DNA of 64,000 bases from positions 23,290 through 87,289 of the forward strand of contig JAFUGS010000093.1 of assembly GCA_017469265.1 (NCBI GenBank), in the 5' to 3' direction. Origin of the DNA: Clostridia bacterium. Its GTDB lineage: Bacteria; Bacillota; Clostridia; Christensenellales; Aristaeellaceae. Position 1 is the first letter of the stretch; each line of letters begins with the position of its first letter. Positions 8,775-16,934 of the stretch are shown here, piece by piece. The position numbers and the translations under genes were made by a program. The notes beneath the pieces are model-generated. The model made no database searches. It saw only the letters and a program-made list of their open reading frames with translations, and was not told where the DNA came from.

Positions 8775-8811
8775 AAAAACCGGGGAAGCGTCCGCCTGGA
8801 CGCTTCCCCGG
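8775..8811 (-). terminator. Strong intrinsic terminator after the coiled-coil protein
   Basis: Perfect 14-base-pair inverted repeat (8780-8793 with 8798-8811, loop of four) followed on the minus strand by five T residues, 13 bases after the stop of the coiled-coil gene. Confidence 0.88.
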
Positions 8812-8823
8812 AGTCATTCCTTC

Positions 8824-11064
8824 TCAGAAACCGGAGACCGTGAAGCTGATGCTGATGCTCTCCCCCGCGCCGGGCACCGTGTACCCGAAGGGCTCGGCGG
8901 ACTGGTTATAGCTGTCCAGCACCACGATACGGGCATACTCGCCCTCCAGATCCACGGAGGTGAAATCCTGGGTGGCGGCGCCGCCGATCTTGGTCTTCAC
9001 ATTGTCCAGCGTCAGATAGCCGTCCTTGACCAGCTTGCTGGGAATATCCGTGGAAACAAACAGCAGGTTGAAGGCCTGGGTGGTGCCAAAGCCCATCTCC
9101 CCGGTGGTCAGGCTCACGGTGTATTCCCCGTCCGCCTTGATCTCCGCGTCCGCGAAGCTGCCGCCGTAATCCACGGCGTTGTTGTCGGTATCCCACCCGG
9201 TCAGCCGGTAGAAGAAGGGATTCGCCTCGTCATTCATGCCGTAGGCGTCGTTCCACGCGTTCCGGAAGACGTAGGTATCCTTGCCCTGCACGGCGATATA
9301 GGCATGGAAGCCCGCTTCCTTCAGGGCCTTCGCCTCATCCTCGCTCATGGCCTCCTCGGCGGGAGCCGCCGCGGGCTGCCCCTTGATGTAGCTGAAGGTC
9401 ACCGTCACCTTGGTGACGCCGGTAAAGGCATCCTTGTTCACGATGATGGGAGAAGCGCCTTCCAGCCCTTCCTCGTTGCGCGCGTCGGCGGGCAGATTCG
9501 CCGCGTCGACCCATTCGTTGTACAGATTCTCCCGGGTCTCCTGGCCGTCATCCGCGTTGGTGTAGCCGATCCCGGTCAGCAGGTTCTCTTCCCCGTCGTT
9601 GACGGTCACCTTCGTCGCCTTGATGATGTATCCGGGGAAGGTCTTTTCGCCGTTCTTGATACCGATGGCGGTAAAGGCCAGTCCCTCCGCCGGCGTCGCG
9701 AATTCCAGACCCACGGTGTATTCACCGGCGCCGGTAATGGCCGCGCCGGTCACCTTCACGCTGCCGTCCTCGCTGTCCGCGGTGCCCCAGTTCTGCATCG
9801 CCCAGGCGCCGTCGGCGTACATGAGGTAGGCTGTCAGGGGCTGGAAGGTGAAGTCCACCTCCATGCTGCTCACGGAAGCGAAGGCTTCCTTATCCACGAT
9901 CACGGGCGCCGCATCGGTCAGATCCTGATCCGCCCGGCGGGCATCCGCGGGCACGTCGGACACCCATTCGTTGTAAATGTTCATCCGGGTTTCCTTGCCG
10001 TCATCGGAGGAGGTGTATCCCTTCTTCAGTTCGACGGCTTCGCCGTTGATGCGGATCGCGGTAATTTCAATCGTGCCGCCCGGGAAGTCCTGCTCTCCCT
10101 TCTGGATGCCCAGGGCCGTAAAGGCCAGGCCTTCCGCCGGCGTCGCGAATTCCAGGCCCACCGTATAGGTTCCCGCGCCGTTCACCGCGGCCGGGGTCAC
10201 CTTCACGCTGCCGTCCTCGCTGTCCGCGGTGCCCCAGTTCTGGACGGACCAGTCCGCGTTCGCGTACATGATATAGGCGTTGCTCTGGGCCGCAACCAGC
10301 GCGCGCTGCGTCTTCTCCAGCTGTCCCTGCAGGTCCGCGATCTGGCCTTCCAGCTCCGCCCGCGCGTTCTCAGCTTCTGTCTTCGCGGTTTCCAGCTCCG
10401 CCCTGGCGGTTTCCGCCGCCGTCAGAGCTTCCTGCGCCGTGGCCGTTTCCGCCTTGGCCGCGTCGATTTCCTTCTGCGCCGCCGCCTTGGCGTCCGTCAC
10501 CTGCTTCTCCGTCTCCGTCCTGGCGGTTTCCGCCGCGGAGGCCGCGTCCGTCTGCAGCGCCGTCAGGGCTTCCTGCGCCGTGGCCGCTTCCGCCTTGGCC
10601 GCGTCAATTTCCTTCTGCGCCGCCGCCTTGGCGTCCGCCACCTGCTTCTCCGTTTCCGCCTTGGCCGCTTCCGCCGCGGCCGCCGCTTCCGTCTGCAGCG
10701 CCGTCAGGGCTTCCTGCGCCGTGGCCGCTTCCGCCTTGGCCGCGTCAATTTCCTTCTGCGCCGCCGCCTTGGCGTCCGCCACCTGCTTCTCCGTCTCCGC
10801 CTTGGCCGCTTCCGCCGCTTCCGCCAGCTTTGTCTCCAGCTCACCCTTCAGGGTTTCCACCTGGGCCGTCAGGCTTTCCACCTCGGCAGCCTTGGCTGCC
10901 GCGTCCGCCGCGGATTGCTCCAGCTCACCGGTTTTACCGGCCAGTTCCGCCTGCACGGTTTCGACCGTTTTCTGCAGGTTGCCCTTCTGTGTGCCAAACA
11001 CACAGCTCAGGATAATGGCGACAGCCGCCACGATCGCCAGCACGGGAGTCAATGCCTTTTTCAT
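8824..11064 (-). CDS. Envelope-anchored coiled-coil protein with tandem beta-rich modules
   Basis: 746 residues from ATG 11064 (AAGGAGG upstream). Residues 1-24 are one hydrophobic helix that could be an uncleaved anchor or a lipoprotein signal (ILSC, weak lipobox at C21). Residues about 28-260 are an alanine/glutamate-rich coiled coil containing three near-identical 47-residue repeats (87-133, 134-180, 181-221). Two homologous beta-rich modules follow (about 263-411 and 412-562, each with YxWxxQNWGTADSEDGS-type openings) and then a third, more distant one (585-746). The layout suggests a stalk that projects ligand-binding heads from the membrane. I do not recognise a named family; carbohydrate or matrix binding is a guess. 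It is flanked by its own promoter and terminator. Confidence 0.8.
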   Translation of the reverse strand: MKKALTPVLAIVAAVAIILSCVFGTQKGNLQKTVETVQAELAGKTGELEQSAADAAAKAAEVESLTAQVETLKGELETKLAEAAEAAKAETEKQVADAKAAAQKEIDAAKAEAATAQEALTALQTEAAAAAEAAKAETEKQVADAKAAAQKEIDAAKAEAATAQEALTALQTDAASAAETARTETEKQVTDAKAAAQKEIDAAKAETATAQEALTAAETARAELETAKTEAENARAELEGQIADLQGQLEKTQRALVAAQSNAYIMYANADWSVQNWGTADSEDGSVKVTPAAVNGAGTYTVGLEFATPAEGLAFTALGIQKGEQDFPGGTIEITAIRINGEAVELKKGYTSSDDGKETRMNIYNEWVSDVPADARRADQDLTDAAPVIVDKEAFASVSSMEVDFTFQPLTAYLMYADGAWAMQNWGTADSEDGSVKVTGAAITGAGEYTVGLEFATPAEGLAFTAIGIKNGEKTFPGYIIKATKVTVNDGEENLLTGIGYTNADDGQETRENLYNEWVDAANLPADARNEEGLEGASPIIVNKDAFTGVTKVTVTFSYIKGQPAAAPAEEAMSEDEAKALKEAGFHAYIAVQGKDTYVFRNAWNDAYGMNDEANPFFYRLTGWDTDNNAVDYGGSFADAEIKADGEYTVSLTTGEMGFGTTQAFNLLFVSTDIPSKLVKDGYLTLDNVKTKIGGAATQDFTSVDLEGEYARIVVLDSYNQSAEPFGYTVPGAGESISISFTVSGF
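10402..10806 (-). repeat. 141-base in-frame tandem repeat, three copies
   Basis: Three copies of a 141-base unit inside the coiled-coil gene. The two upstream-most (protein residues 87-133 and 134-180) are almost identical at DNA level; the third is diverged and slightly shorter. Each codes for 47 residues around AKAETEKQVADAKAAAQKEI. The near identity points to recent slippage or unequal crossing-over, so copy number may vary among strains. Confidence 0.9.
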
Positions 11065-11146
11065 AGTGTCCTCCTTGTTCTTTTTTCTTTTTTATCTGCC
11101 TCCGCTTCTCAGCGGGTAAGACCTGCTTTTCTGTTTCAATATTATG

Positions 11147-11175
11147 ATCCTATCCGATTCCGGTGCTTTTGTCAA
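11147..11175 (-). promoter_or_regulatory. Promoter of the coiled-coil envelope gene
   Basis: Minus strand: perfect TTGACA (11170-11175), 17-base spacer, TAGGAT (11147-11152). It lies about 80 bases upstream of the start codon at 11064. Confidence 0.75.
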
Positions 11176-11251
11176 TCTTTTTTCCGGACGCGCCGCCATC
11201 CGGCGGCAGCGCCGCAGCTGTGGCTGCACGCCGGCGGAAAGCGCCCTTTCC

Positions 11252-12910
11252 TTATCCGCAGATCCCCCGCACAATCGGTTCCAGGGTCTTCAGCGCTTCC
11301 TGCGCGCCTTCCTGGCTCGTGCCTCTGCCAAAGAGATAGGCCTTCAGCTTTGGCTCGGTCCCCGAGGGACGGACAATAAACTTCTGCCCGTTCTCCAGCC
11401 GAAACTCCATCACGTCGCTCCTGGGCAGGCCCGTCTCATCCCGCAGGTAGTCAATCCGGCGCGCCGTGTGCATGATTGGATCCGCGAAGGTGGCCAGGGG
11501 CTGGCGCAGCCCCTCCATGATCTGCGCCATCCGCTCCGCGCCGTCCTGTCCCTCGTACTGGAAGGTCAGGGTCTCCTGCGCGTAGTATCCGAATTCCTCC
11601 CGCAGCTCCGCCAGCCGGTCCAGCATGGTCTTGCCTTCCGCCTTCAGGTTGGCCGCCATCTCGCACAGCAGCAGCGCGGCGTTCACCGCGTCCTTGTCCC
11701 GCACAAAGGTACCGGACAGATAGCCGTAGCTTTCCTCGAAGCCAAAGAGGAAACGGTCCGTCTGCCCCGCCTCATCCAGGAAATGCACCTGCTCACAGAT
11801 GAATTTGAACCCGGTCAGCACGTTTCTCAGCTCAACGCCCCGCTTTTCACAAAGAGCCTCCGCCATATTGGTGGAAACAATGGTCTTCACGGCCACCGGC
11901 GGCAGGCCGTCCTTCCGCGCCTTCTCCCGCGTCAGATAGTCCAGCATCAGCACGCCCATGTCGTTCCCGCTGATCAGCTCCACCTCGTTCCCCACCCGGA
12001 CACCCGCGCCCATGCGGTCCGAATCCGGATCCGTGGCAAAGCAGAAATCCGCCCCGGTTTCCACGCATTTCCGGATGGCCAGGGTCATGGCCTCCCGGAT
12101 TTCCGGATTCGGATACGGGCAGGTGGGAAAACGCCCGTCCGGCAGCTCCTGCTCGGCCACCACGTCCACCTGAATATTTCCCATCCGGCGCAGGATCTCC
12201 CGCACCGGCACGTTCCCCGCCCCGTTCAGCGGGGAGTAAACCACATGCAGCGGCGTATCGCAGGGGTGCACCCGCAGGGTCAGGATGGCCTGATAGTACG
12301 CCTCGATCGTTTCCTCCGTGATATAGGAGATGGTTCCCTCCCGAAGGCCCTTTTCAAAATCCGGCAGCGCGTCCGCCAGCGCGGGCTGCTGTCCGATATA
12401 GCCGGTAATCCGGTCCGCCGTCTCCAGGGTGATCTGGCATCCGTCATCCCCGTAAACCTTGTATCCGTTGAATTTTGCCGGATTATGGCTGGCCGTGACC
12501 ATGACGCCCGCGCTGCAGCGCAGGTGGCGGACCGCGAAGCTCAGCATCGGGGTGGGCTGCAGTTTGGGATACAGCCAGACCCGAACCCCCATCTCCGCCA
12601 GCGCCGCGGCGGTCAGCTCCACAACATCCCGGCTGTGGATCCGGCTGTCACAGCTCAGCGCGCAGGAAGGCTCCGCGTAGTTTTCCTTCAGATAGGTTCC
12701 CAGGCCCCTTGTCGCCCGGAGCACCGTGAAAACATTCATCCGGTTGCTCCCCGCGCCCAGCACGCCCCGGAGCCCGCCGGTCCCAAAAGCCAGCTCCCGG
12801 TAAAAGCTGTCATTCTTTCCGGCCTCATCCATGTTCCGAAGGTTCTGCAGCAGTTCCTCCGGCATGGCCGGGCAGGACAGCCAGGCCTGGTATTGCTGTT
12901 CCACGTTCAT
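11252..12910 (-). CDS. pgm: Phosphoglucomutase/phosphomannomutase
   Basis: 552 residues from ATG 12910; GGAGGAGG is eight bases upstream and lies inside the longer in-frame alternative, which is therefore rejected. All four signatures of the alpha-D-phosphohexomutase family are present: the phosphoserine loop TASHNP, the magnesium loop DPDSDR, the sugar-binding GFEESYGY and the phosphate-binding RPSGTEPK. The opening FGTGGLRG is also typical. It interconverts glucose 1-phosphate and glucose 6-phosphate (possibly mannose phosphates). That links the GlgP product from the same window to glycolysis and, in reverse, to sugar-nucleotide synthesis. Length matches PgcA-type enzymes of Bacillota. Confidence 0.95.
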   Translation of the reverse strand: MNVEQQYQAWLSCPAMPEELLQNLRNMDEAGKNDSFYRELAFGTGGLRGVLGAGSNRMNVFTVLRATRGLGTYLKENYAEPSCALSCDSRIHSRDVVELTAAALAEMGVRVWLYPKLQPTPMLSFAVRHLRCSAGVMVTASHNPAKFNGYKVYGDDGCQITLETADRITGYIGQQPALADALPDFEKGLREGTISYITEETIEAYYQAILTLRVHPCDTPLHVVYSPLNGAGNVPVREILRRMGNIQVDVVAEQELPDGRFPTCPYPNPEIREAMTLAIRKCVETGADFCFATDPDSDRMGAGVRVGNEVELISGNDMGVLMLDYLTREKARKDGLPPVAVKTIVSTNMAEALCEKRGVELRNVLTGFKFICEQVHFLDEAGQTDRFLFGFEESYGYLSGTFVRDKDAVNAALLLCEMAANLKAEGKTMLDRLAELREEFGYYAQETLTFQYEGQDGAERMAQIMEGLRQPLATFADPIMHTARRIDYLRDETGLPRSDVMEFRLENGQKFIVRPSGTEPKLKAYLFGRGTSQEGAQEALKTLEPIVRGICG

Positions 12911-12976
12911 CGATGATTCCTCCTCCATATTGTATTCTGCATGGTGACAGATCCGTCAGGGAAAGCCCGCGAAAAG

Positions 12977-12996
12977 AAAAAAAGCGCGTCCCGCGC
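12977..12996 (-). terminator. Intrinsic terminator of the 174-residue unknown gene
   Basis: Minus strand GCGCG-GGA-CGCGC followed by seven T residues, 25 bases after the stop at 13021. The stem is short but GC-only. Confidence 0.75.
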
Positions 12997-13020
12997 ACTG
13001 AAATCCTCCGCCGCCGCGGT

Positions 13021-13545
13021 TTACACAACGCGCTGCGCGGCGGAGGTATGTACCTGATTTTTCCGGAAAGGATGAATCTGATCCGTCCAGGTGAACCCGT
13101 CCAGGGACAGGTTGATGCCGTATTCCACCATGACATTGCAGATGTCCTCAAACAGTACATACAGATGCCTGGCGAAGAAGCCGCCGGGGCTCCCGCAGGG
13201 CTCGCAGAGCAGCTCGTTCATCCCCCAGATGCGGATCGGGTCATACCCGTCGAAGGCCATGAAGGAAGCGAACGCGCTCTCCCCCGACCCCCGCAGATCG
13301 CAGGGCGTGGAGGGCAGCCAGCTGGAGGCGTTCCGCAGCAGCCCGTAAAAGCACTGCAGCACACGACCGGGCAGGGAGAAGCAAACCTCATCCAGGAACG
13401 CGCCCAGCGCGTCATAGGTAGAGAAGGAAAGAATCCCGTTTTCGTACAGCGTGACGCAGAAACCTCCGTCCACAGGCTGCGTGTCCCGGGCCAGCGGGCG
13501 GAATTTATACTGAAAAACAGGCTTGTGCCCATATCCGGCGATCAA
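13021..13545 (-). CDS. Conserved-looking unknown protein, single-gene unit
   Basis: 174 residues if begun at TTG 13545, which has AGAGGGGG nine bases upstream. A GTG at 13578 would lie upstream of the predicted transcription start, so I prefer the TTG. The product has no signal peptide or clear membrane helix. It contains a segment around LYENGILSFSTYDALGAFLDE, several tryptophans and six cysteines without CxxC pairs. I do not recognise the family. That it is a real gene is supported by a consensus promoter (13582-13610), the ribosome site and a private terminator (12977-12996), making a clean single-gene transcription unit between pgm and aepY. Confidence 0.7.
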   Translation of the reverse strand: MIAGYGHKPVFQYKFRPLARDTQPVDGGFCVTLYENGILSFSTYDALGAFLDEVCFSLPGRVLQCFYGLLRNASSWLPSTPCDLRGSGESAFASFMAFDGYDPIRIWGMNELLCEPCGSPGGFFARHLYVLFEDICNVMVEYGINLSLDGFTWTDQIHPFRKNQVHTSAAQRVV

Positions 13546-13581
13546 ACCATTCCGCCCCCTCTCATTTCTGATTCTCACGAA

Positions 13582-13610
13582 ATAATAGCTTAGATTGTGA
13601 ATAACGTCAA
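13582..13610 (-). promoter_or_regulatory. Near-consensus sigma-A promoter of the unknown gene
   Basis: Minus strand TTGACG (13605-13610), 17-base spacer, TATTAT (13582-13587). Predicted start near 13575. Just upstream is a perfect AAAAGTT-TG-AACTTTT palindrome (13636-13651) that could be an operator. Confidence 0.8.
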
Positions 13611-13670
13611 GGGCATAACACTACATGTTGTGGTCAAAAGTTTGAACTTTTTGTAACAATTGTAATAAAG

Positions 13671-13711
13671 AAAGAATCTCCCCGCATTCTTTGGTGGACA
13701 GGAGATTCTTT
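13671..13711 (-). terminator. Possible terminator of the phosphonopyruvate decarboxylase gene
   Basis: An 11-base perfect inverted repeat AAAGAATCTCC/GGAGATTCTTT with a 19-base loop, followed on the minus strand by a T-rich tail. It is about 110 bases past the stop at 13821. The long loop lowers confidence. Confidence 0.5.
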
Positions 13712-13820
13712 CATCCCATATTTTGATGATTTGTTTCCGGTTTATTACCGTTTTACGCCGCAAAACTGTTCTTTTTGTGTTTTTTTCTCTGTCTGTTTTT
13801 TCGGCTGACAGGAAAAGGGT

Positions 13821-14951
13821 TTATTTCCGCAGGAAGGCCATCAGCGCGTCCCGGTTTTCCACGGGCGTCGTGGTGGGCCGTCCCAGGTCGCTCCGGGCCC
13901 CGCAGGCGCACCGGACCTCCAGCATCACCGGCCCGCGGGCCGCCCCGCAGGCGGTCAGCCGCGCTTCCAGCGTTTCCGGGCTGTCCGCCGACGCCGCCAG
14001 CGCGTATCCGGCCGCGCGGGCCAGCTCCGTCCAGTTCATTTTCCGGTCACAGACCGGCATGCCGCCCACGGTTTCATGCGCCGCGTTGTTGATGATCACA
14101 TGGATCAGGTTTTCCGGCCGCCGTTCCGCCAGGATGGGCATGGCCCCCAGGTGCATCAGCGCCGCGCCGTCCCCGTCCAGGCACCATACTCTTCGCTCCG
14201 GGTGCTCCAGCGCGATCTTCAGCGCGATCATGGACGCGTGCCCCATGCTGCCCACGGTCAGAAAATCCCGCGCGTGACCCTGGCCCAGCTTCTCCCGGAT
14301 TTCAAAAACCTCCCGGCTCAGCTTGCCCGTCGTGCACACGAAAACGTCCTTCTCCCCGCCGCCGCGCAGAATCCGTTCCACCGTCTCCTCCCGGGTCATC
14401 CGGTATCCATTGCCGTAATCGGGCTTTTCGTCCGTGACCAGGGCGCCTTTCCGCACCACCAGCGCGGCGCAGCGGTTTTCCGCCAGCGCGGCCCGCAGGG
14501 CGGAAAAATCCGCCTGGAATTCCGCCTCCGTCGTCTCCCGGCTCAGGACGCGGTACGGGATGCCCATCAGCTCCAGCTGGCCCAGGGTCATGGCGCCCTG
14601 CTTGACATGCTGGGGCTCATCCTTCACCCCCGGCTCCCCCCGCCAGCCGATCACCAGCAGGCAGGGAATCCCATATACCTCCGGATCCAGCAGCGAAGCC
14701 AGGGGATTTACCGCGTTGCCCAGGCCGCTGTTCTGCATATAGCACAGGGCCGGCCGGCCCGTGGCCAGAAAATGGCCCGCGCACAGCGCCATGGCGCCGC
14801 CCTCGTTGTGCGCCACCAGATGCGCCGGATTTCCGGCGCCGTATCGGGCGTAAAGCTCGTCGCACAGGCCCTTCAGCTGGCTGTCCGGCACGCCGGTGAA
14901 AAAGTCAATGCCCGCCTCCGCGCAGGCGTCCAGCAGCATTTTCGCACGCAT
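13821..14951 (-). CDS. aepY: Phosphonopyruvate decarboxylase
   Basis: 376 residues, the usual AepY length. It is a thiamine-diphosphate enzyme: the pyrimidine-binding half carries GVPDSQLKGL and the VAHNEGGAMALCAG glutamate segment, and the C-terminal half carries the diphosphate/magnesium motif WCLDGDGAALMHLG...NNAAHETVGG. The enzyme decarboxylates 3-phosphonopyruvate to phosphonoacetaldehyde, the step that pulls phosphonate synthesis forward. PEP mutase (pepM/aepX) and the aminotransferase normally adjacent are absent here, as are nucleotidyltransferases. So it is an orphan in this window: it may serve a pathway encoded elsewhere or act on sulfopyruvate, a related substrate. An AAAGGA site precedes ATG 14951. 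Confidence 0.92.
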   Translation of the reverse strand: MRAKMLLDACAEAGIDFFTGVPDSQLKGLCDELYARYGAGNPAHLVAHNEGGAMALCAGHFLATGRPALCYMQNSGLGNAVNPLASLLDPEVYGIPCLLVIGWRGEPGVKDEPQHVKQGAMTLGQLELMGIPYRVLSRETTEAEFQADFSALRAALAENRCAALVVRKGALVTDEKPDYGNGYRMTREETVERILRGGGEKDVFVCTTGKLSREVFEIREKLGQGHARDFLTVGSMGHASMIALKIALEHPERRVWCLDGDGAALMHLGAMPILAERRPENLIHVIINNAAHETVGGMPVCDRKMNWTELARAAGYALAASADSPETLEARLTACGAARGPVMLEVRCACGARSDLGRPTTTPVENRDALMAFLRK

Positions 14952-15042
14952 GCATCCATCATCCTTTCCCGTTCGCGGCGGTCTCCGCCGGGTATGTCCC
15001 CGGAAGCGTCCGTCCCGCCGCCCGGAAGCTTCATACCGTCCT

Positions 15043-15071
15043 ATGGTATCACAGGTTTTTCACGGAAACAA
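15043..15071 (-). promoter_or_regulatory. Possible extended -10 promoter for aepY
   Basis: Minus strand TACCAT (15043-15048) preceded by TGA (extended -10) and, 17 bases up, a weak TTGTTT (15066-15071). It lies 92 bases before the aepY start, divergent from dgt. Confidence 0.35.
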
Positions 15072-15154
15072 TATGCCACCCCGCGGCAGGCAGGATTTTG
15101 GACCCTGTTTGTGGTATTATGAAAAGGAAAGCCGATAAGCAGGAGGGCAGCGGA

Positions 15155-16159
15155 ATGACCATTCGGGAAAGGACGGAAGCCAACGAGCAGCTGCTGCTCG
15201 CTCCCCAGGCCGCGAAGGCGGCGGAAAGCAGAGGCCGCGTCAGGCCGATCCCTCCCTGCGAAATCCGGACGGATTTTCAGCGGGACCGGGACCGGGTCAT
15301 TCACTGCAAGGCCTTCCGGCGGCTTAAGTTTAAAACCCAGGTTTTTCTTTCCCCGGAAGGGGACCATTACCGCACCCGTCTGACCCACACCCTGGAGGTG
15401 GCCCAGGTCGCCCGGACCATCGCCCGGGCCCTGCGGCTGAATGAGGACCTGACCGAAGCCATCGCCCTCGGGCATGACCTGGGCCACACGCCCTACGGGC
15501 ATATCGGGGAGCGGACGCTGAACGATCTGCTGCCCGGCGGCTTCCGGCACAACGAGCAGAGCCTGCGCGTGGTTGAACAGCTGGAAAACGATGGCGCCGG
15601 GCTGAATCTGACCTGGGAGGTGCGGGACGGCATCCTGCATCATTCCGGCGCCGGTTTTCCCGCCACCCTGGAGGGGGAATGTGTCCGGAAGGCGGATCGG
15701 ATCGCCTACCTGAATCATGATTTGGACGATGCCCTGCGGGCCGGGGTGCTGAAGGATTTCGAGCTGCCGGCGGACTGCCTGCGCGTGCTGGGAAGCACCC
15801 ACAGCCGTCGGATTGACACCATGATCCGGGATATTGTGGATCACAGCGAGGGGCAGCCCCATCTGGCCATGAGCTCCCAGGTGGAAAGCGCCATGGACGG
15901 CCTCCGGGAATTCATGTTCGAGAAGGTGTACCGGGACGGCTGGCGGGATCCGGAGGAGCGGCGCTGCGATTACATTATCCGGGCGATGTTCAGCTATTTC
16001 TGCGACCATCCGGGGGAAATGCCGGAGGAATATATCATGATCACCTACCGGGACGGGCTGGAGCGCGGGGTCGCGGATTTTCTTTCCGGCATGACGGACC
16101 GCTATGCCACCCGGAAATTCAAAGAGCTGTTTGTCCCCTCTTCCTTCCAGGCTTTCTGA
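15155..16159 (+). CDS. dgt: dGTP triphosphohydrolase-like HD protein
   Basis: 334 residues from ATG 15155 (GCAGGAGGG upstream; an earlier in-frame ATG has no site). The HD metal site is clear: RLTHTLEVAQVAR, then GHDLGHTPYGHIGE, HNEQSLRVVE and a late aspartate in KADRIAYLNHDLDDA. The opening CKAFRRLKFKTQVF and the FEKVY...RCDYIIRAMF segment are those of the Dgt-like subgroup of Bacillota. It should convert dNTPs to deoxynucleosides and triphosphate, controlling dNTP pools and DNA fidelity; such enzymes can also limit phages. It directly precedes the convergent dnaG-rpoD-trmK unit. An extended -10 (TGGTATTAT, 15112-15120) about 35 bases upstream is a likely promoter. Confidence 0.9.
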   Translation: MTIRERTEANEQLLLAPQAAKAAESRGRVRPIPPCEIRTDFQRDRDRVIHCKAFRRLKFKTQVFLSPEGDHYRTRLTHTLEVAQVARTIARALRLNEDLTEAIALGHDLGHTPYGHIGERTLNDLLPGGFRHNEQSLRVVEQLENDGAGLNLTWEVRDGILHHSGAGFPATLEGECVRKADRIAYLNHDLDDALRAGVLKDFELPADCLRVLGSTHSRRIDTMIRDIVDHSEGQPHLAMSSQVESAMDGLREFMFEKVYRDGWRDPEERRCDYIIRAMFSYFCDHPGEMPEEYIMITYRDGLERGVADFLSGMTDRYATRKFKELFVPSSFQAF

Positions 16160-16199
16160 GCCGGGAAGCGGTCCCGCGCGAAGCCGATGCCGGGGCATC

Positions 16200-16239
16200 A
16201 AAAAAGAGCCTGCCTTCCGTGACGGCATGGCTCTTTTTG
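16200..16239. terminator. Bidirectional terminator between dgt and trmK
   Basis: AAAAAGAGCC near 16202-16211 pairs with GGCTCTTTTT (16230-16239), with inner GCC/GGC pairing. A/T runs flank both sides, so it can stop transcription from both convergent genes. Confidence 0.85.
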
Positions 16240-16246
16240 ATTTTCT

Positions 16247-16933
16247 TCAGTCCGCCCCCAGGGCCGCGAGCCGCTCCCGGTAGAAGGCCATATCTTCCTC
16301 CGTCCGGGATCGCAGCCCGTCATCGGGCAGCGTGGCGCCCCGCAGGCCCTCAGCCCTGCGCGCAAGCACGGCCAGCTGGTGCCGCAGGTATGCCGGTAGC
16401 GCCGGGCTGTCCGTTTCGAAAAGGGGCTTCCCGAGGCGGATCTCTCTTTCGGTCAGCCGCTCCGCCCCCGGCGCGGCCTTCAGCATCAGGTAAAACCGCC
16501 CGGCTGAGAAGCAGGGGGTTTCGCTGATCAGGCGGTATCCGATTCCCTGTACGGCCTCCCGCACCTCCGGCAGATCGGTATGGGCCGACAGGAGCAGGTT
16601 CGCGCCCCGCAGATGGTCCCTTCCCGCTTCCAGGATGGCGCGGATGGTCTTGCCGCCCATCCCCAGGACGGAGATCATTCCGCAGGCCTCGTCCACCGGC
16701 GCCAGGCCGTCCCCCTGCCGCAGCGAAACGGCATCCGTCAGCCCCGCCCGGATCAGGTTGTCCCTCGCGTTCTGAATCGCGCCGCCGCTGATGTCCGTCA
16801 GGATCATCCGGCGGCATTTTCCCGCCCGCAGCAGCGCGATGGGCAGGTGCGCGTGATCCGTCCCGATGTCCGCGGCCAGCCCGCAGGAATCGTACAGGGT
16901 AAAAGCCAGGCTCAGCCTTTCATCCAGCCGCAT
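16247..16933 (-). CDS. trmK: tRNA (adenine(22)-N1)-methyltransferase
   Basis: 228 residues. The SAM-binding motif I is ADIGTDHAHLPI, followed by MILTDISGGAIQNAR (motif II) and the family-specific VLGMGGKTIRAIL. It methylates N1 of adenine 22 in the D-loop region of tRNAs, as in B. subtilis YqfN. The position directly after rpoD is conserved in many Bacillota. The start ATG 16933 almost touches the rpoD stop, so it is translationally linked; no strong ribosome site is visible. It ends just before the bidirectional terminator. Confidence 0.93.
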   Translation of the reverse strand: MRLDERLSLAFTLYDSCGLAADIGTDHAHLPIALLRAGKCRRMILTDISGGAIQNARDNLIRAGLTDAVSLRQGDGLAPVDEACGMISVLGMGGKTIRAILEAGRDHLRGANLLLSAHTDLPEVREAVQGIGYRLISETPCFSAGRFYLMLKAAPGAERLTEREIRLGKPLFETDSPALPAYLRHQLAVLARRAEGLRGATLPDDGLRSRTEEDMAFYRERLAALGAD

Positions 16934-16934
16934 C

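Noticed and set aside
10402-10806. Tandem repeats that could suggest a CRISPR or satellite array
   Set aside because: The 141-base units are in frame, contiguous and encode a coiled coil; there are no spacers.
13546-13578. GTG 13578 as start of the unknown 174-residue protein
   Set aside because: It lies upstream of the predicted transcription start, while TTG 13545 has a good ribosome site.
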